In this document: positions 23,511 to 33,471 of the stretch, piece by piece
Layout of the letters: the number at the start of each line of letters is the position of its first letter
Numbering within the stretch: the stretch's first letter is position 1
Assembly: GCA_963844255.1 (NCBI GenBank)
Contig: CAWJNP010000001.1
Coordinates: 124,001 to 188,000 of the forward strand
Direction of reading: 5' to 3'
DNA length: 64,000 nucleotides
DNA from: SZAS-79 sp963844255
GTDB lineage: Bacteria > Pseudomonadota > Gammaproteobacteria > Burkholderiales > SG8-39
Notes under the pieces: model-generated
Databases searched by the model: none
What the model saw: only the letters and a program-made list of their open reading frames with translations
What the model was told of the DNA's origin: nothing
Program-made: the position numbers and the translations under genes

Positions 23511-26500
23511 TCAGCGGTCAGCGTCGTGAGGGCTGTGTGGTCCGGCGGGAAAGACGGCGCCATGGCCCGGGACGACGAGGGTGGCATCCGGGTCCGGCGT
23601 GGCGGCAGCGCGGTTGCGGCGGCGATCGAACCACGCCTGCAGCGATTCAAAGTACAGATAGATCACCGGCGTGATGTAGAGCGTGAGCAACTGCGAGACT
23701 GCGAGCCCGCCGACCACCGAAAGGCCGAGCGGCATGCGCGCTTCGCCACCCGAGCCGATCGAAAGTGCAATCGGCAGGCTGCCCATCAGGGCCGCCATGG
23801 TCGTCATCATGATCGGGCGGAAGCGCACCAGGCACGCCTCGTATATCGCATCCTCTGCCTGCTTGCCGTCCTTCCTCTGCGCCTCGATGGCAAAGTCGAT
23901 CATCATGATCGCGTTCTTCTTGACGATCCCGATGAGCATGATCATGCCGACGAATGCGTACATGTTGAGCTCGACCCCGAACGCGAGCAACGTCACCAGG
24001 GCACCGAGGGCGGCAGTGGGCAGGCCGGAAAGAATCGTGAGCGGATGGATGAAGCTTTCGTACAGTATTCCGAGGACCAGGTAGATCACCACGATGGCCA
24101 GGACGAGAAGGATGCCCATGCCCTCCAAAGACGACTGGAAGGCCTGGGCCGTGCCCTGGAAAGTCGTGTTGAGTGTGTTGGGTACCTGGAGTTCCTGCGT
24201 GGCCTTGTTGACATCGGCGATCGCCTGAGAGAGCGCAACCCCGGCGCGCAGATCGAACGAAATGGTCACCGAGGGCAGCTGCCCCAGGTGGCTGACCGAA
24301 AGCGGTCCCACACCGTAAGTCAGCCGTGCAAGCGAACCTAGCGGGATCAGTGCGCCGCCAGTGGAGCGAATGTAGAGCAGCGGCAGCACGGACGGGTCGG
24401 TCTGAAACTTCGGGTCCAGTTCCAGGATCACCCAGTACTGATTGGTGGCCGTATAGATGGTGGACACCTGCCGCGCTCCGTAGGCGTTGTTGAGCGCCAT
24501 CTCGATCTGCTGCGCCGAGACACCAAGCGCGGAGGCTTTTTCCCGGTCGATTTCGACCGTGACCTGCGGCCGGGTGATCTGCAGATCGCTCGCGACGTCG
24601 GTGAGTGTCGACAGGCTTTTCAGCTTCGCTTCGATCCGCGGCACCCACTGGTACAGCTGTTCGGTGTTCGCGCCCTGAATCACGTACTGGTAGGGGCTCT
24701 TGGTGAGCTGGCCGCCGATGCGGATCGAGGGAACATTCTGCACGAATGCCTTGATGCCGACGATGCCCTGCAGCTTCGGCCGCAGACTGCGCACGATTTC
24801 GTCGGCGGATTTGCGTTTGTCGCGTGGTTTGAGGGTGATCGTCATGCGGCCCTGGTTCATCGAGGGGCTGAATCCGCTCGCGCCGACGAACGACATCAGG
24901 GCTTCGACGTTCGGATCCCTGCGGATGATGTCGGCGACCTTTCCCTGCAGTTCCGTCATGGCTTCGAAGGAAATGTCCTGCGGTGCTTCGGTGATGCAGA
25001 AAAGCTGACCCGAATCCTCGCTCGGCAGAAAGCCCTTGGGCATGTGCGTGAACAAGTATCCGGTAGCGACCACGACACCGAAGAAGATCACCATGACGGT
25101 GCGGCGGAATTCCAGCGCCAGGCGCAACGTCACGTCGTAGGAGTTTTTCAATCCGTCGAACGCGCGCTCGGTGAAGTTGTAGATCCGGCCGTGCTTCTGT
25201 TCGCGATGCGGCTTGAGGATGCGGGCGCACATCATCGGGGTCAGCGTGAGGGAGACGAAGCCCGAAATCAGCACCGCAACCATGATGACCACGGCGAATT
25301 CATGCAACAGGCGTCCGAGGATGCCGCCCATGAAAAGCACCGGGATGAATACGGCGATCAGCGAAATCGTCATCGACACGATGGTGAAGGAGATCTCCTT
25401 CGAGCCGTCGAGTGTGGCCTGCATCGGGGTCTTTCCCATCTCGAGATGGCGGGTGATATTTTCCAGCATCACGATCGCGTCATCGACCACGAATCCGACC
25501 GCCAGCGTGAGGGCCATCAGCGAGATGTTGTCGACGCTGTAGCCGAACATGTACATGAAGGCGAAAGTCCCGACGATCGACATCGGCAGCGCAAGGCTCG
25601 GGATGACGGTCGAAGACACGTTGCGCAGGAACAGGAAGATCACCATCACCACGAGTGCAAGCGAGAGCATCAGGGTGAACTCGACTTCCTCGACGGAGGC
25701 GCGAATCGACACGGTGCGATCGAACAGCACGTTGATGTCGATCGCCGGCGGCACTTCCGTGCGGATCGTCGGCAGCAGCTTCTTGATCGTTTCGACCACT
25801 TCGATGGTGTTGGTGCCGGGCTGACGCTGGATCGCGAGCACGATGCCGCGTTTCTCCTTGAACCAGGCGGCCAGCTTGTCGTCCTGCACGCTGTCGACGA
25901 TGCGGCCGAGGTCGCCAAGGCGCACCGGCGAGCCGTTGCGATAGGCCACGATGATCGGCGCGTACGCCGCCGCGTTATACAGTTGCCCGGTCGCCTGTAC
26001 GGCGAACTGCCGGTCGCGGCCGTAGAGCGTGCCGGTGGGGAGATTTACGTTGGCCTGGGCCACTGCCGTTTCGACTTCGTTGATTCCCACGCCGCGCGCC
26101 GCCATCGCGCTGGGATCCAGCTGTACGCGCACCGCGTACTTCTGCTGACCGAACACCTGCACCTGCGCGACGCCCTTGATGGTCGAGATGCGCTGCGCAA
26201 GAAAGGTTTCCGCGTACTCGTTCACGGTCGACAGCGGCATCGTTTCCGAGGTGAGTGCGAGGTAGTAAACGGGAAAATCCGCGGGGTTGACCTTGCGGAA
26301 GGCCGGCGGCGCGGACATCGTCGCCGGGAGCTGGCGCGCGGCCGAGGCGATTGCCGAGTTCACGTCCTGTGCGGCCGCATCGATGTCGCGGTCAAGCGCA
26401 AACTGGATCGTGATCCGGGTGATGCCCTGGCCGGACTCGGAAGTCATCGAGTCGATGCCGGCAATCGTCGAGAACTGCTTTTCCAGAACCGTGGCGACCG

Positions 26501-26684
26501 CCGAGGCCATGGTTTCCGGGCTCGCTCCGGGGAGGGAGCCGGTCACCTGGATGGTCGGGAAATCGATGTTCGGAAGGGTCGATACCGGAAGGAGCCGAAA
26601 CCCTGCAATTCCGAAGATCAGAATGCCGAACATGATCAGTATGGTCATGACGGGACGGCGGACGAAGATCTCGGACAGGTTCAC
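23511..26684 (-). CDS. RND efflux pump inner-membrane transporter (HAE1 class)
   Basis: 1057 residues, full length. N-terminus MNLSEIFVRRPVMTILIMFGILIFG, then porter domains, and the proton-relay helix SLMALTLAVGFVVDDAIVMLENITRH with two aspartates. FMGGILGRLLHEFAVVI and VGMIMLIGIVKKNAIMMIDFA are typical of the MdtB/MdtC/MuxBC-like branch of AcrB relatives. Hydrophobic multidrug or organic substrates are likely. It follows its adaptor by 13 bases; no outer-membrane channel gene is adjacent, so a shared TolC is probable. Confidence 0.93.
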   Translation of the reverse strand: MNLSEIFVRRPVMTILIMFGILIFGIAGFRLLPVSTLPNIDFPTIQVTGSLPGASPETMASAVATVLEKQFSTIAGIDSMTSESGQGITRITIQFALDRDIDAAAQDVNSAIASAARQLPATMSAPPAFRKVNPADFPVYYLALTSETMPLSTVNEYAETFLAQRISTIKGVAQVQVFGQQKYAVRVQLDPSAMAARGVGINEVETAVAQANVNLPTGTLYGRDRQFAVQATGQLYNAAAYAPIIVAYRNGSPVRLGDLGRIVDSVQDDKLAAWFKEKRGIVLAIQRQPGTNTIEVVETIKKLLPTIRTEVPPAIDINVLFDRTVSIRASVEEVEFTLMLSLALVVMVIFLFLRNVSSTVIPSLALPMSIVGTFAFMYMFGYSVDNISLMALTLAVGFVVDDAIVMLENITRHLEMGKTPMQATLDGSKEISFTIVSMTISLIAVFIPVLFMGGILGRLLHEFAVVIMVAVLISGFVSLTLTPMMCARILKPHREQKHGRIYNFTERAFDGLKNSYDVTLRLALEFRRTVMVIFFGVVVATGYLFTHMPKGFLPSEDSGQLFCITEAPQDISFEAMTELQGKVADIIRRDPNVEALMSFVGASGFSPSMNQGRMTITLKPRDKRKSADEIVRSLRPKLQGIVGIKAFVQNVPSIRIGGQLTKSPYQYVIQGANTEQLYQWVPRIEAKLKSLSTLTDVASDLQITRPQVTVEIDREKASALGVSAQQIEMALNNAYGARQVSTIYTATNQYWVILELDPKFQTDPSVLPLLYIRSTGGALIPLGSLARLTYGVGPLSVSHLGQLPSVTISFDLRAGVALSQAIADVNKATQELQVPNTLNTTFQGTAQAFQSSLEGMGILLVLAIVVIYLVLGILYESFIHPLTILSGLPTAALGALVTLLAFGVELNMYAFVGMIMLIGIVKKNAIMMIDFAIEAQRKDGKQAEDAIYEACLVRFRPIMMTTMAALMGSLPIALSIGSGGEARMPLGLSVVGGLAVSQLLTLYITPVIYLYFESLQAWFDRRRNRAAATPDPDATLVVPGHGAVFPAGPHSPHDADR

Positions 26685-26697
26685 GTGATGCCCCTGC

Positions 26698-27882
26698 TCA
26701 GGATGCTTCCGGGCGGATGACGACCTTGACGCCAGGCACGATGCGCAACTGCCCCCGGGTCACCACTTTCTCGGCCTTCGCGAGCCCCTTCGCGACGACC
26801 GAATCCATGCCCACGGTACGCGCGACGGTTACCGGACGAACCTCGGTACTCATGTCGGGCTTGAGGACAAACACGAACTGGCCCTTCGGTCCGGTCTGAA
26901 CGGCAGTCGACGGCACTACCAGCGCATCGTCCTGTTCCTGGAGTCGCAGGTTGACGGTGACGAACTGCCCGGGCCATAGGGCGCCATCCTTGTTTTCGAA
27001 GCTTGCCTTCAGCTTGATCGTTCCGGTGGTCGCGTCCACGCTGTTGTCCACGAACGTGAGTTTGCCAGCCGCGATGACCTTGCCCGCGGCGTGGTCCGAA
27101 TTGGGAGGCGATACTTCAACGACGAGTTCTCCACCGGCCATCTGGCGGCGGATCAGGGGCAGGCTCTGTTCGGGGACGGAAAAAGTCGCATAGATCGGCT
27201 TTACCTGGTTCACCACGACCAATGGACTCGTATCGTTAGCCTTCACCATGTTGCCGTTCTGAAGCAGCACTTTGCCGGCGTAACCATCGATCGGCGAGCG
27301 GATCGTGCTGTATTCAACGTTGAGCTTTACGTTTTCGATCTGCGCCTGGCTGGCCTTCACCACGGCCTCGGCGGTGTCGGCGTTTGTACGTATCTGCGCA
27401 TAAGCCTCCTTGGAAACGAAGTTCTTTTCCAGCAGCTCCAGGTAGCGACGTTCCTGCGAGCGCGCCTGGTCGCGTTGCGCCGAATCGCGGGCCAGCGTCG
27501 CCTGGGCCTGGCGGAGCGAGGCTTCGAAGGGGCGTGAGTCGATTTGAAACAGAACGTCGCCCTTTCTTACCGGCTTGCCTTCCTGGAAATTCACCGAGAC
27601 GATCTGGCCGTCGACGCGCGCCTTGAGTGCCACGGTCGCGTACGCCTCGACGTTACCGATCGCCTGCAACCGGATGGGAATGCTCTTCTGTTCTACCTCG
27701 GCGATCGAAACGGGCACGGCAGCGTTGGGTCGGCCGCCTTTGCCGGACGGGCCTTTTTGCGCCTTGCCTTCATTCGCAAAGATATCCGGCTTGAAATATT
27801 TCACCAGACCGCCCGCGGCAAGCAGGACGACCAGGGTGGCGATGATGAACGGGCGTTTGTTCGGTCGGCTAGCGGGGGCCAT
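26698..27882 (-). CDS. RND efflux periplasmic adaptor (membrane fusion protein)
   Basis: About 394 residues from ATG 27882, chosen because AGCAGGA lies just upstream and a membrane anchor (FIIATLVVLLAAGGLVKYF) follows at once; a longer frame to 27948 is possible. Domains: the lipoyl half-motif (ARVDGQIVSVNFQEGKPVRKGDVLFQID), an alpha-hairpin (residues about 105-165), the second lipoyl half (STIRSPIDGYAGKVLLQNGN), then beta-barrel and membrane-proximal domains (VPSTAVQTGPKGQFVFVL). Bridges the inner-membrane pump to an outer-membrane channel. Confidence 0.9.
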   Translation of the reverse strand: MAPASRPNKRPFIIATLVVLLAAGGLVKYFKPDIFANEGKAQKGPSGKGGRPNAAVPVSIAEVEQKSIPIRLQAIGNVEAYATVALKARVDGQIVSVNFQEGKPVRKGDVLFQIDSRPFEASLRQAQATLARDSAQRDQARSQERRYLELLEKNFVSKEAYAQIRTNADTAEAVVKASQAQIENVKLNVEYSTIRSPIDGYAGKVLLQNGNMVKANDTSPLVVVNQVKPIYATFSVPEQSLPLIRRQMAGGELVVEVSPPNSDHAAGKVIAAGKLTFVDNSVDATTGTIKLKASFENKDGALWPGQFVTVNLRLQEQDDALVVPSTAVQTGPKGQFVFVLKPDMSTEVRPVTVARTVGMDSVVAKGLAKAEKVVTRGQLRIVPGVKVVIRPEAS

Positions 27883-27996
27883 CGCGATCCTGCTCGGGGA
27901 AGTGCATCGAAGGGTTTTCAGCTTCGCGTTCATTCCGGAAGTCGGCACCGGTTCGTCTGCTGGGACCGGATACCGCCTGCGCGAAGCCGGGAAAAT

Positions 27997-29238
27997 CTAC
28001 GGCAAAAGCCGTTCCTTTGCAAAGAGATCCGCAATCGATTCGCGCTCTCTTACAAGGAAGTCAGACGAGCCTTCGACCAGCACTTCGGCAGCCCGCGGTC
28101 TGGAGTTGTAATTCGAACTCATGCTCATGGCGTATGCACCTGCCGACATGACCGCGAGCAGATCTCCAGCAACGGCCGACAGTCGGCGGTCCTGCGCGAG
28201 AAAGTCGCCCGTTTCGCACACCGGTCCCACCACGTCGTAGAGTGCCTCGGGCGCGGTGCCTTTTGAAACCGGCCGCACCTCGTGCCACGCCTTGTAAAGG
28301 GCGGGCCGGATGAGGTCGTTCATTGCCGCGTCGACGATGAGGAAGTTTTTGGCTTCGCCCGGCTTCACATACTCGATCCGGGTAAGCAGCACGCCCGCGT
28401 TTCCGACCAGCGAGCGCCCCGGATCGACGATCAGGGTTTCCCTGCGGCCGGCGAACATGCCCAGCGCACCATCGAGAAATGCCGCGATCGGCGCAGGGGT
28501 TTCGTCCTTGTAGCGGATGCCGATCCCTCCGCCCAGATCAATGTGCTCCAGGGCAATGCCGGCGCCGTCCAGACGCTGGACCAGCGCGAGCATGCGCTCT
28601 GCCGCCGCAGCGAAAGGCGAGGAACTGGTGAGTTGCGAACCGATATGGCAGCCGACGCCGACCACCCGGACATTGGACCTGGATGCGGCTTGCCGGTAGA
28701 GCGCTTCCGCTTCCACATAGGCAACGCCGAACTTGTTCTGTTTCAGGCCCGTGGAGATATACGGGTGCGTGCGCGCGTCCACGTCCGGATTGACGCGAAA
28801 CGCTATAGGCGCGACTTTTCCCAGCCGGGCAGCCACCGCATCGACCCGCTCCAGTTCCGTTGCAGACTCGAGGTTGAGGCACAGGATGCCTGCCTCGAGC
28901 GCCTGCGCAATCTCCGACTCCGTCTTGCCCACGCCTGAGAACACGATCTTGTTCGGATCTCCGCCGGCCGCAATGACCCGCTGAAGCTCTCCGCCGGAAA
29001 CGATGTCGAAGCCCGCCCCAAGGCGGGCCAGCACGCCGAGGACCGCGAGGTTGGAGTTGGCCTTGACCGAATACGCGACCAGCGCGGGACGTCCTGCGAG
29101 CGCCCTCGCGTATTCCCCATAGGCCGCCTCGATCATGTCGCGCGAATAGACGTAACACGGCGTGCCGAAGCGTCGCGCGATCTCGTCCAGCGGAACATCC
29201 TCGGCGTGCAGGATGCCGTTGCGGTATTCGAAGGTCAT
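27997..29238 (-). CDS. lysA: Diaminopimelate decarboxylase
   Basis: 413 residues. PLP enzyme making lysine from meso-diaminopimelate. PLP lysine in VAYSVKANSN (K59), glycine-rich phosphate loop HIDLGGGIGIRY, PGRSLVGNAG, and substrate cysteine in GPVCETGDFLAQDR near the C-terminus. Length normal. It lies 24 bases downstream of lptM, the standard lptM-lysA pair of proteobacteria. Confidence 0.96.
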   Translation of the reverse strand: MTFEYRNGILHAEDVPLDEIARRFGTPCYVYSRDMIEAAYGEYARALAGRPALVAYSVKANSNLAVLGVLARLGAGFDIVSGGELQRVIAAGGDPNKIVFSGVGKTESEIAQALEAGILCLNLESATELERVDAVAARLGKVAPIAFRVNPDVDARTHPYISTGLKQNKFGVAYVEAEALYRQAASRSNVRVVGVGCHIGSQLTSSSPFAAAAERMLALVQRLDGAGIALEHIDLGGGIGIRYKDETPAPIAAFLDGALGMFAGRRETLIVDPGRSLVGNAGVLLTRIEYVKPGEAKNFLIVDAAMNDLIRPALYKAWHEVRPVSKGTAPEALYDVVGPVCETGDFLAQDRRLSAVAGDLLAVMSAGAYAMSMSSNYNSRPRAAEVLVEGSSDFLVRERESIADLFAKERLLP

Positions 29239-29262
29239 GGATTCGGCCGGCGGCGTCGGAAC

Positions 29263-29454
29263 TCAGTTCTTCTCGGCCGGATCGGACGCTGGGTCGGCAG
29301 GGTAGGGAACCGGCTTCGGTACGGGTGGCTTGGGCACCTTGAGGCCGGGTGGCGGAGCGTCATGCAGGTAGAGCGCACCCTTCTGTCCGCAGGCAGTCAG
29401 TGACCCGATCGAAAGCGCCGCAGCAAGGACAGCAAGTACAATGGGGAACCGCAT
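29263..29454 (-). CDS. lptM: LptM (YifL)-like small lipoprotein
   Basis: 63 residues from ATG 29454 (or 69 from 29472). Signal MRFPIVLAVLAAALSIGSLTAC with lipobox LTAC, then GQKGALYLHD, the conserved N-terminal LptM motif (CGxKGxLYxP). A proline/lysine-rich tail follows (VPKPPVPKPVP). In E. coli LptM stabilises the LptDE lipopolysaccharide translocon. Position upstream of lysA and divergent from cyaY matches the family. Confidence 0.88.
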   Translation of the reverse strand: MRFPIVLAVLAAALSIGSLTACGQKGALYLHDAPPPGLKVPKPPVPKPVPYPADPASDPAEKN

Positions 29455-29498
29455 GTGTGTGCGAAAAATCATGATGCTAGCATGAAGGCCGAGTGGGA

Positions 29499-29864
29499 AT
29501 GGACAAGCCCGGAATGGACAAGCCTGCACTGAGTGATTCGGAGTTCGAACGACTGGCCTCGGAAACGCTCGCGGCCGTCGAAGCGGCCGTCGAGGCCGCA
29601 ACGGACGCGGCGGGTCTGGACGTCGACTTGCAGTTGAAACCGGGTGGCGTCCTTGAACTTGAGTTCGAGAACGGCAGCAAGATGATCATCAATCGCCAGA
29701 GCGCCGCCCGGGAAATCTGGGTGGCGGCGCCTTCGGGTGGCTTTCATTTCTTCTACGATGGTGCGCGCTGGGTGGATACCCGCGACGGCGGCGAACTCTA
29801 TGCCGCCCTGTCGCGCATGGTGGCGGCGCAAAGCGGCGGGACTGTGGTTCTTTCGCGGCATTGA
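29499..29864 (+). CDS. cyaY: Iron-sulfur cluster assembly protein CyaY (frataxin)
   Basis: 121 residues from ATG 29499. Acidic helix (DSEFERLASETLAAVEAAVEAA), then LELEFENGSKMIINRQSAAREIWVAAPSGGFHF and FYDGARWVDTRDGGELYAALS, the frataxin fold. Binds iron and modulates IscS. The start is ambiguous because a 15-bp tandem duplication (29496-29510 and 29511-29525) carries two ATGs, at 29499 and 29514; the shorter form is closer to the usual family length. Confidence 0.93.
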   Translation: MDKPGMDKPALSDSEFERLASETLAAVEAAVEAATDAAGLDVDLQLKPGGVLELEFENGSKMIINRQSAAREIWVAAPSGGFHFFYDGARWVDTRDGGELYAALSRMVAAQSGGTVVLSRH

Positions 29865-29898
29865 GGCGCGCTCGGCCGGGGCCGCCTGTCCGTTCCGG

Positions 29899-32229
29899 CT
29901 ACAGGGAGGGCGCCGGACGCGGGGCAGGTTGCGGCGCTGCGCCTGCGGGCGGTGGGATCTGCGCCGGTGCCTGCTCTGCAGGGTCGGGCGGCACCGTCTC
30001 CTTGTAGAAGAACTCCGGATGCGCGGTGCTGTTGGGCACCAGCGCGTCGGGGTCCACGCGCATGTCGATGATGCCTTCCGGACGCACCCTGTCAATCTGA
30101 GGGATGTTTTTGAGCGCCTTTTCCATGTAGCCGATCCAGATCGGCAGTGCCACCGATCCACCGGTCTCGTTGCGGCCCAGCGTGCGCGGCTGGTCGAAGC
30201 CGACCCAGGCGATTCCAACGAGGGCGGGCGAGTAGCCGCAGAACCATGCGTCCAGAAAATCGTTGGTCGTGCCGGTCTTTCCGGCGAGATCCCTGCGGCC
30301 CAGCCTGGCGACCCGTGCCGCCGTGCCGTAGCGGGTCACGTCCTGCAGCATGCTGTCCATGATGTACGCATTGCGGACATCGATCACCCGCAAGCCCTCG
30401 TCGCCGGCGTGTTGCGGATTTGCGACACCCAGGCTGTTGCCTCGATCGTCGACGATGCGCTGTATGTAGTAAGGCTGAACCAGATAGCCCCCGTTGGCGA
30501 ACACCGAATAGGCGCGCGCCATCTGCCAGGCGGTCACCGAGCCGGCACCCAGGGCCATGGTCAGGTAGGGCGGGTGTTTGTCCGCCTCAAAGCCGAAGCG
30601 GGTGACGTAGTCCTGCGCATACTGCGTGCCGATGGCCTTGAGGATGCGGATCGACACCATGTTCTTTGACTTGGCGAGCGCGGTTCGCATGCGCATCGGG
30701 CCATCGTACTTGCCGTCGTAGTTCCTCGGCTCCCAGCGCTGGCTGCCGGTGACGTCTGCTTCGACCACGAGCGGTTCATCGGGGATGACGGTGGCTGGCG
30801 TGAAGCCCTTTTCGAGGGACGCGGAATAGATGAACGGCTTGAACGACGAGCCAGGCTGACGCCACGCCTGCGTGACATGGTTGAACTTGCTGCGGTTGAA
30901 ATCGAAGCCGCCGACCAGGGCGCGTATCGCACCATCGTTCGGATCGACGGACACGAAGGCCGATTCCGCCTCGGGCAACTGGACGATCTGCCATGCCTTC
31001 TTGTCGTCCTGCTGTACACGAATGATCGAACCACGGCGAATCTGCTTCTGTGGGAGCGCCTTCGGATCCAGCGAGCGCGCAACAAACTTGAGCCCGTCCC
31101 CCGTGAGCGAGACCGATTCGCCCGAACGGACCACCGCACGCACTTCCTTTGCGCTGGCGGAGAGCACCAGCGCCGCGAGCAGGCTGTCGTTGTCGTCATG
31201 GTCGGCCAGGGCCTCGTCGTAGTCCTCCTGATCTGCGTTGTCGGCAAGATTCGCGTAGGCCTCGGGCCCACGGTATCCATGCCGCCGGTCGTAGTCGAGG
31301 ACGCCCTTGCGCAGGGACGCGTATGCAGCTTCCTGATCTGCCACGCGGATGGTCGTATAGACGCGAAACCCGCGGGTATAGACCTCATTCGGATACTGGT
31401 CATGGACCGCCTGGCGCACCATCTCGGCAATATGTTCGGCATGCAGCGCGAATTCGCTGGCCTCCCGCTTGACGTGCATTGGCGCCCTGGCTGCTTCGGC
31501 ATACTGCTGGTCGCTGATATGGCCCAGGTCCTTCATGCGCCGCAATACATAGAGCTGGCGCTGCTTGGCACGTTGCGGATTGACGACCGGGTTGAACGTC
31601 GATGGCGCCTTGGGCAGCCCCGCGAGCATGGCCGCTTCGGGCAGGGTCAACTTGTCCAGGGACTTGCCGAAATAGATCTGCGCCGCAGATGCAAATCCAT
31701 AGGCGCGCTGGCCGAGGTAGATCTGGTTCACGTAGAGCTCGAGTATCTGGTCTTTCTTGAGACTGTTCTCGATCTTGAAAGAAAGCAGGGCTTCGTAGAG
31801 CTTGCGAGTCAGCGTTTTTTCGGAAGAGAGGAAGAAGTTTCTCGCCACCTGCATGGTGATCGTGCTGGCGCCCTGCCTGCGTCCGCCGGATGTCAGGTTG
31901 GACAGGGCGGCGCGCAACACCCCCTGATAGTCGATTCCCGCGTGCTGGTAGAAGCGCTCGTCTTCTGCGGCCAGGATCGAACGCTTCAGGACCTCGGGCA
32001 CTTCGGCGATGGTGACCACGGCACGTCGTTCTTCGCCGAACTCCCCGATCAGGACGCCTTCAGCGGTGTAGACGCGAAGCGGGATCTTGGGCTGATAGTC
32101 GGTCAGCGCTTCCAGCGAGGGCAGATTCGGCCAGGCGAGCACGACCACCAGGCCAACCGCGCACGCGCCGATCGCCGCAAGACCCGCGAGTAGAGCCAGC
32201 GGAAAGGCCAAAAAACGGAGCCACATCAA
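29899..32229 (-). CDS. mrcA: Penicillin-binding protein 1A
   Basis: 776 residues. One N-terminal transmembrane helix (about 5-32), GT51 glycosyltransferase with catalytic E89 in AAEDERFYQHAGIDYQG and GASTITMQVARN, an inserted OB-like region (about 310-420), then the transpeptidase with nucleophile serine in QPGSSFKPF, SKNMVS, and KTGTTNDFLDAWF. The C-terminal tail is proline-rich. Builds peptidoglycan at the inner membrane. Divergent from pilM, the conserved arrangement in beta- and gammaproteobacteria. Confidence 0.96.
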   Translation of the reverse strand: MMWLRFLAFPLALLAGLAAIGACAVGLVVVLAWPNLPSLEALTDYQPKIPLRVYTAEGVLIGEFGEERRAVVTIAEVPEVLKRSILAAEDERFYQHAGIDYQGVLRAALSNLTSGGRRQGASTITMQVARNFFLSSEKTLTRKLYEALLSFKIENSLKKDQILELYVNQIYLGQRAYGFASAAQIYFGKSLDKLTLPEAAMLAGLPKAPSTFNPVVNPQRAKQRQLYVLRRMKDLGHISDQQYAEAARAPMHVKREASEFALHAEHIAEMVRQAVHDQYPNEVYTRGFRVYTTIRVADQEAAYASLRKGVLDYDRRHGYRGPEAYANLADNADQEDYDEALADHDDNDSLLAALVLSASAKEVRAVVRSGESVSLTGDGLKFVARSLDPKALPQKQIRRGSIIRVQQDDKKAWQIVQLPEAESAFVSVDPNDGAIRALVGGFDFNRSKFNHVTQAWRQPGSSFKPFIYSASLEKGFTPATVIPDEPLVVEADVTGSQRWEPRNYDGKYDGPMRMRTALAKSKNMVSIRILKAIGTQYAQDYVTRFGFEADKHPPYLTMALGAGSVTAWQMARAYSVFANGGYLVQPYYIQRIVDDRGNSLGVANPQHAGDEGLRVIDVRNAYIMDSMLQDVTRYGTAARVARLGRRDLAGKTGTTNDFLDAWFCGYSPALVGIAWVGFDQPRTLGRNETGGSVALPIWIGYMEKALKNIPQIDRVRPEGIIDMRVDPDALVPNSTAHPEFFYKETVPPDPAEQAPAQIPPPAGAAPQPAPRPAPSL

Positions 32230-32279
32230 CGTGATCCGGCATCGCCGGGAGGTGGTTGCAACGGGTAGGAGACGGGGGC

Positions 32280-32285
32280 ATTATA
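32280..32285 (-). promoter_or_regulatory. -10 element TATAAT upstream of mrcA
   Basis: A consensus TATAAT on the minus strand, about 50 bases before the mrcA start. The -35 region is poor (TTCTTC-like). Seen by eye. Confidence 0.45.
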
Positions 32286-32328
32286 AGCCTTGACCGACCG
32301 TGAAGAATTTACTTTACAGGTGGGGGGC

Positions 32329-32357
32329 TTGTTGCTAGCATCTAATGTAAATTATAC
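32329..32357 (+). promoter_or_regulatory. Predicted sigma-70 promoter of the pilMNOPQ operon
   Basis: TTGTTG (32329-32334), 17-base spacer, TTATAC (32352-32357), about 40 bases before the pilM start, in the AT-rich mrcA-pilM divergent region. Confidence 0.5.
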
Positions 32358-32397
32358 GTAGTGCGCCTAAACGGCGATTGCGGAAAGGAATTTTCCC

Positions 32398-33471
32398 TTG
32401 GAAGTCGACATCTTCAAACCGAAGGCTCCACCCTTGTTCGGGCTGGATATCAGCTCGTCATCGGTGAAGATGCTGGAAATTGTCGATGCTGGCAAAGGCG
32501 CCTATCGGGTCGAGCGCTACACCATTGAATCCTTGCCCCGGGACGCGGTGGCCGACGGCAATATCAATAACCTTGAGGCGGTCTCCGAGGCGGTGAAGCG
32601 CGGCTGGAAGCGGATGGCCACGCGAACCAAGCACGTGGCGATGGCCGTGCCCTCGGGCGCGGTAATTACCAAGAAAATCATCGTTCAGTCCGGCCTGCGA
32701 GACGAGGAACTCGAACTGCAGGTCGAGACCGAGGCGAACCAGTACATCCCGTTCGCCCTCGAAGAGGTCAATCTGGACTTTCAGGTCATCGGTCCGTCCC
32801 CCTCGGGTCCGGGCGAGGACGAAGTACTGATTGCGGCGACCCGCAAGGAAAAGGTCGAGGACCGCATCGCGGTAGTGGAGGCGGCCGGGCTGAAGGCGTC
32901 GGTCATGGACGTGGAATCCTACGCACAGCAGGCGGCCCTGATGCTCGTCTGCCAGGGTCTGCCGGGCGCCGGCAAGGACCAGAACATAGCCGTGGTCGAC
33001 ATCGGCGCCAACGTCATGGCGATCAGTGTCCTGCGCAACGACCAGTCGGTCTATTCGCGCGAACAGGCGTTCGGCGGCAATCAATTGACGGCCGACATCC
33101 AGAACCGGTACGGCATGACCCTTGAGGAAGCAGAGAACGCCAAGCGGTCAGGCGGGCTGCCGGACGATTACGAGTCCGAGGTTCTGCGGCCGTTCATGGA
33201 AAATCTGTCGATGGAAGTGCAGCGCGCGCTCCAGTTCTTCTTTACTTCGACCCAGTTCAGTTCGGTGGACCACATACTGCTCGCCGGTGGTTCCGCAGTG
33301 ATCGCGGGGCTGGAGGAGGTCGTGAACACCCGCACCCAGGTAAACACCATCGTGGCCAATCCGTTTGCCACGATGGAAACCTCCCCGAGGATCCAGCTGA
33401 AGAAGCTGATGGTTGATGCGCCTTCGCTGATCATTGCGTGCGGGCTTGCCATGCGGAGATTCGATCAGTGA
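32398..33471 (+). CDS. pilM: Type IV pilus assembly ATPase-like protein PilM
   Basis: 357 residues. Actin-like cytoplasmic protein that binds the PilN tail. FKPKAPPLFGLDISSSSVKMLEI is the phosphate-1 region; VVDIGANVMAISVLRN and LLAGGSAVIAGLEEVV are further nucleotide-site blocks. The start is TTG 32398: AAGGAA at 32385-32390 is properly spaced and no ATG or GTG in frame lies between it and the conserved N-terminus. It overlaps pilN (GTGA). Confidence 0.94.
   Translation: MEVDIFKPKAPPLFGLDISSSSVKMLEIVDAGKGAYRVERYTIESLPRDAVADGNINNLEAVSEAVKRGWKRMATRTKHVAMAVPSGAVITKKIIVQSGLRDEELELQVETEANQYIPFALEEVNLDFQVIGPSPSGPGEDEVLIAATRKEKVEDRIAVVEAAGLKASVMDVESYAQQAALMLVCQGLPGAGKDQNIAVVDIGANVMAISVLRNDQSVYSREQAFGGNQLTADIQNRYGMTLEEAENAKRSGGLPDDYESEVLRPFMENLSMEVQRALQFFFTSTQFSSVDHILLAGGSAVIAGLEEVVNTRTQVNTIVANPFATMETSPRIQLKKLMVDAPSLIIACGLAMRRFDQ

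Noticed and set aside
25044..26720. 558-codon open frame on the plus strand
   Set aside because: Antisense shadow of the RND pump; His/Asp/Arg-rich composition typical of reverse frames of membrane proteins in GC-rich DNA.
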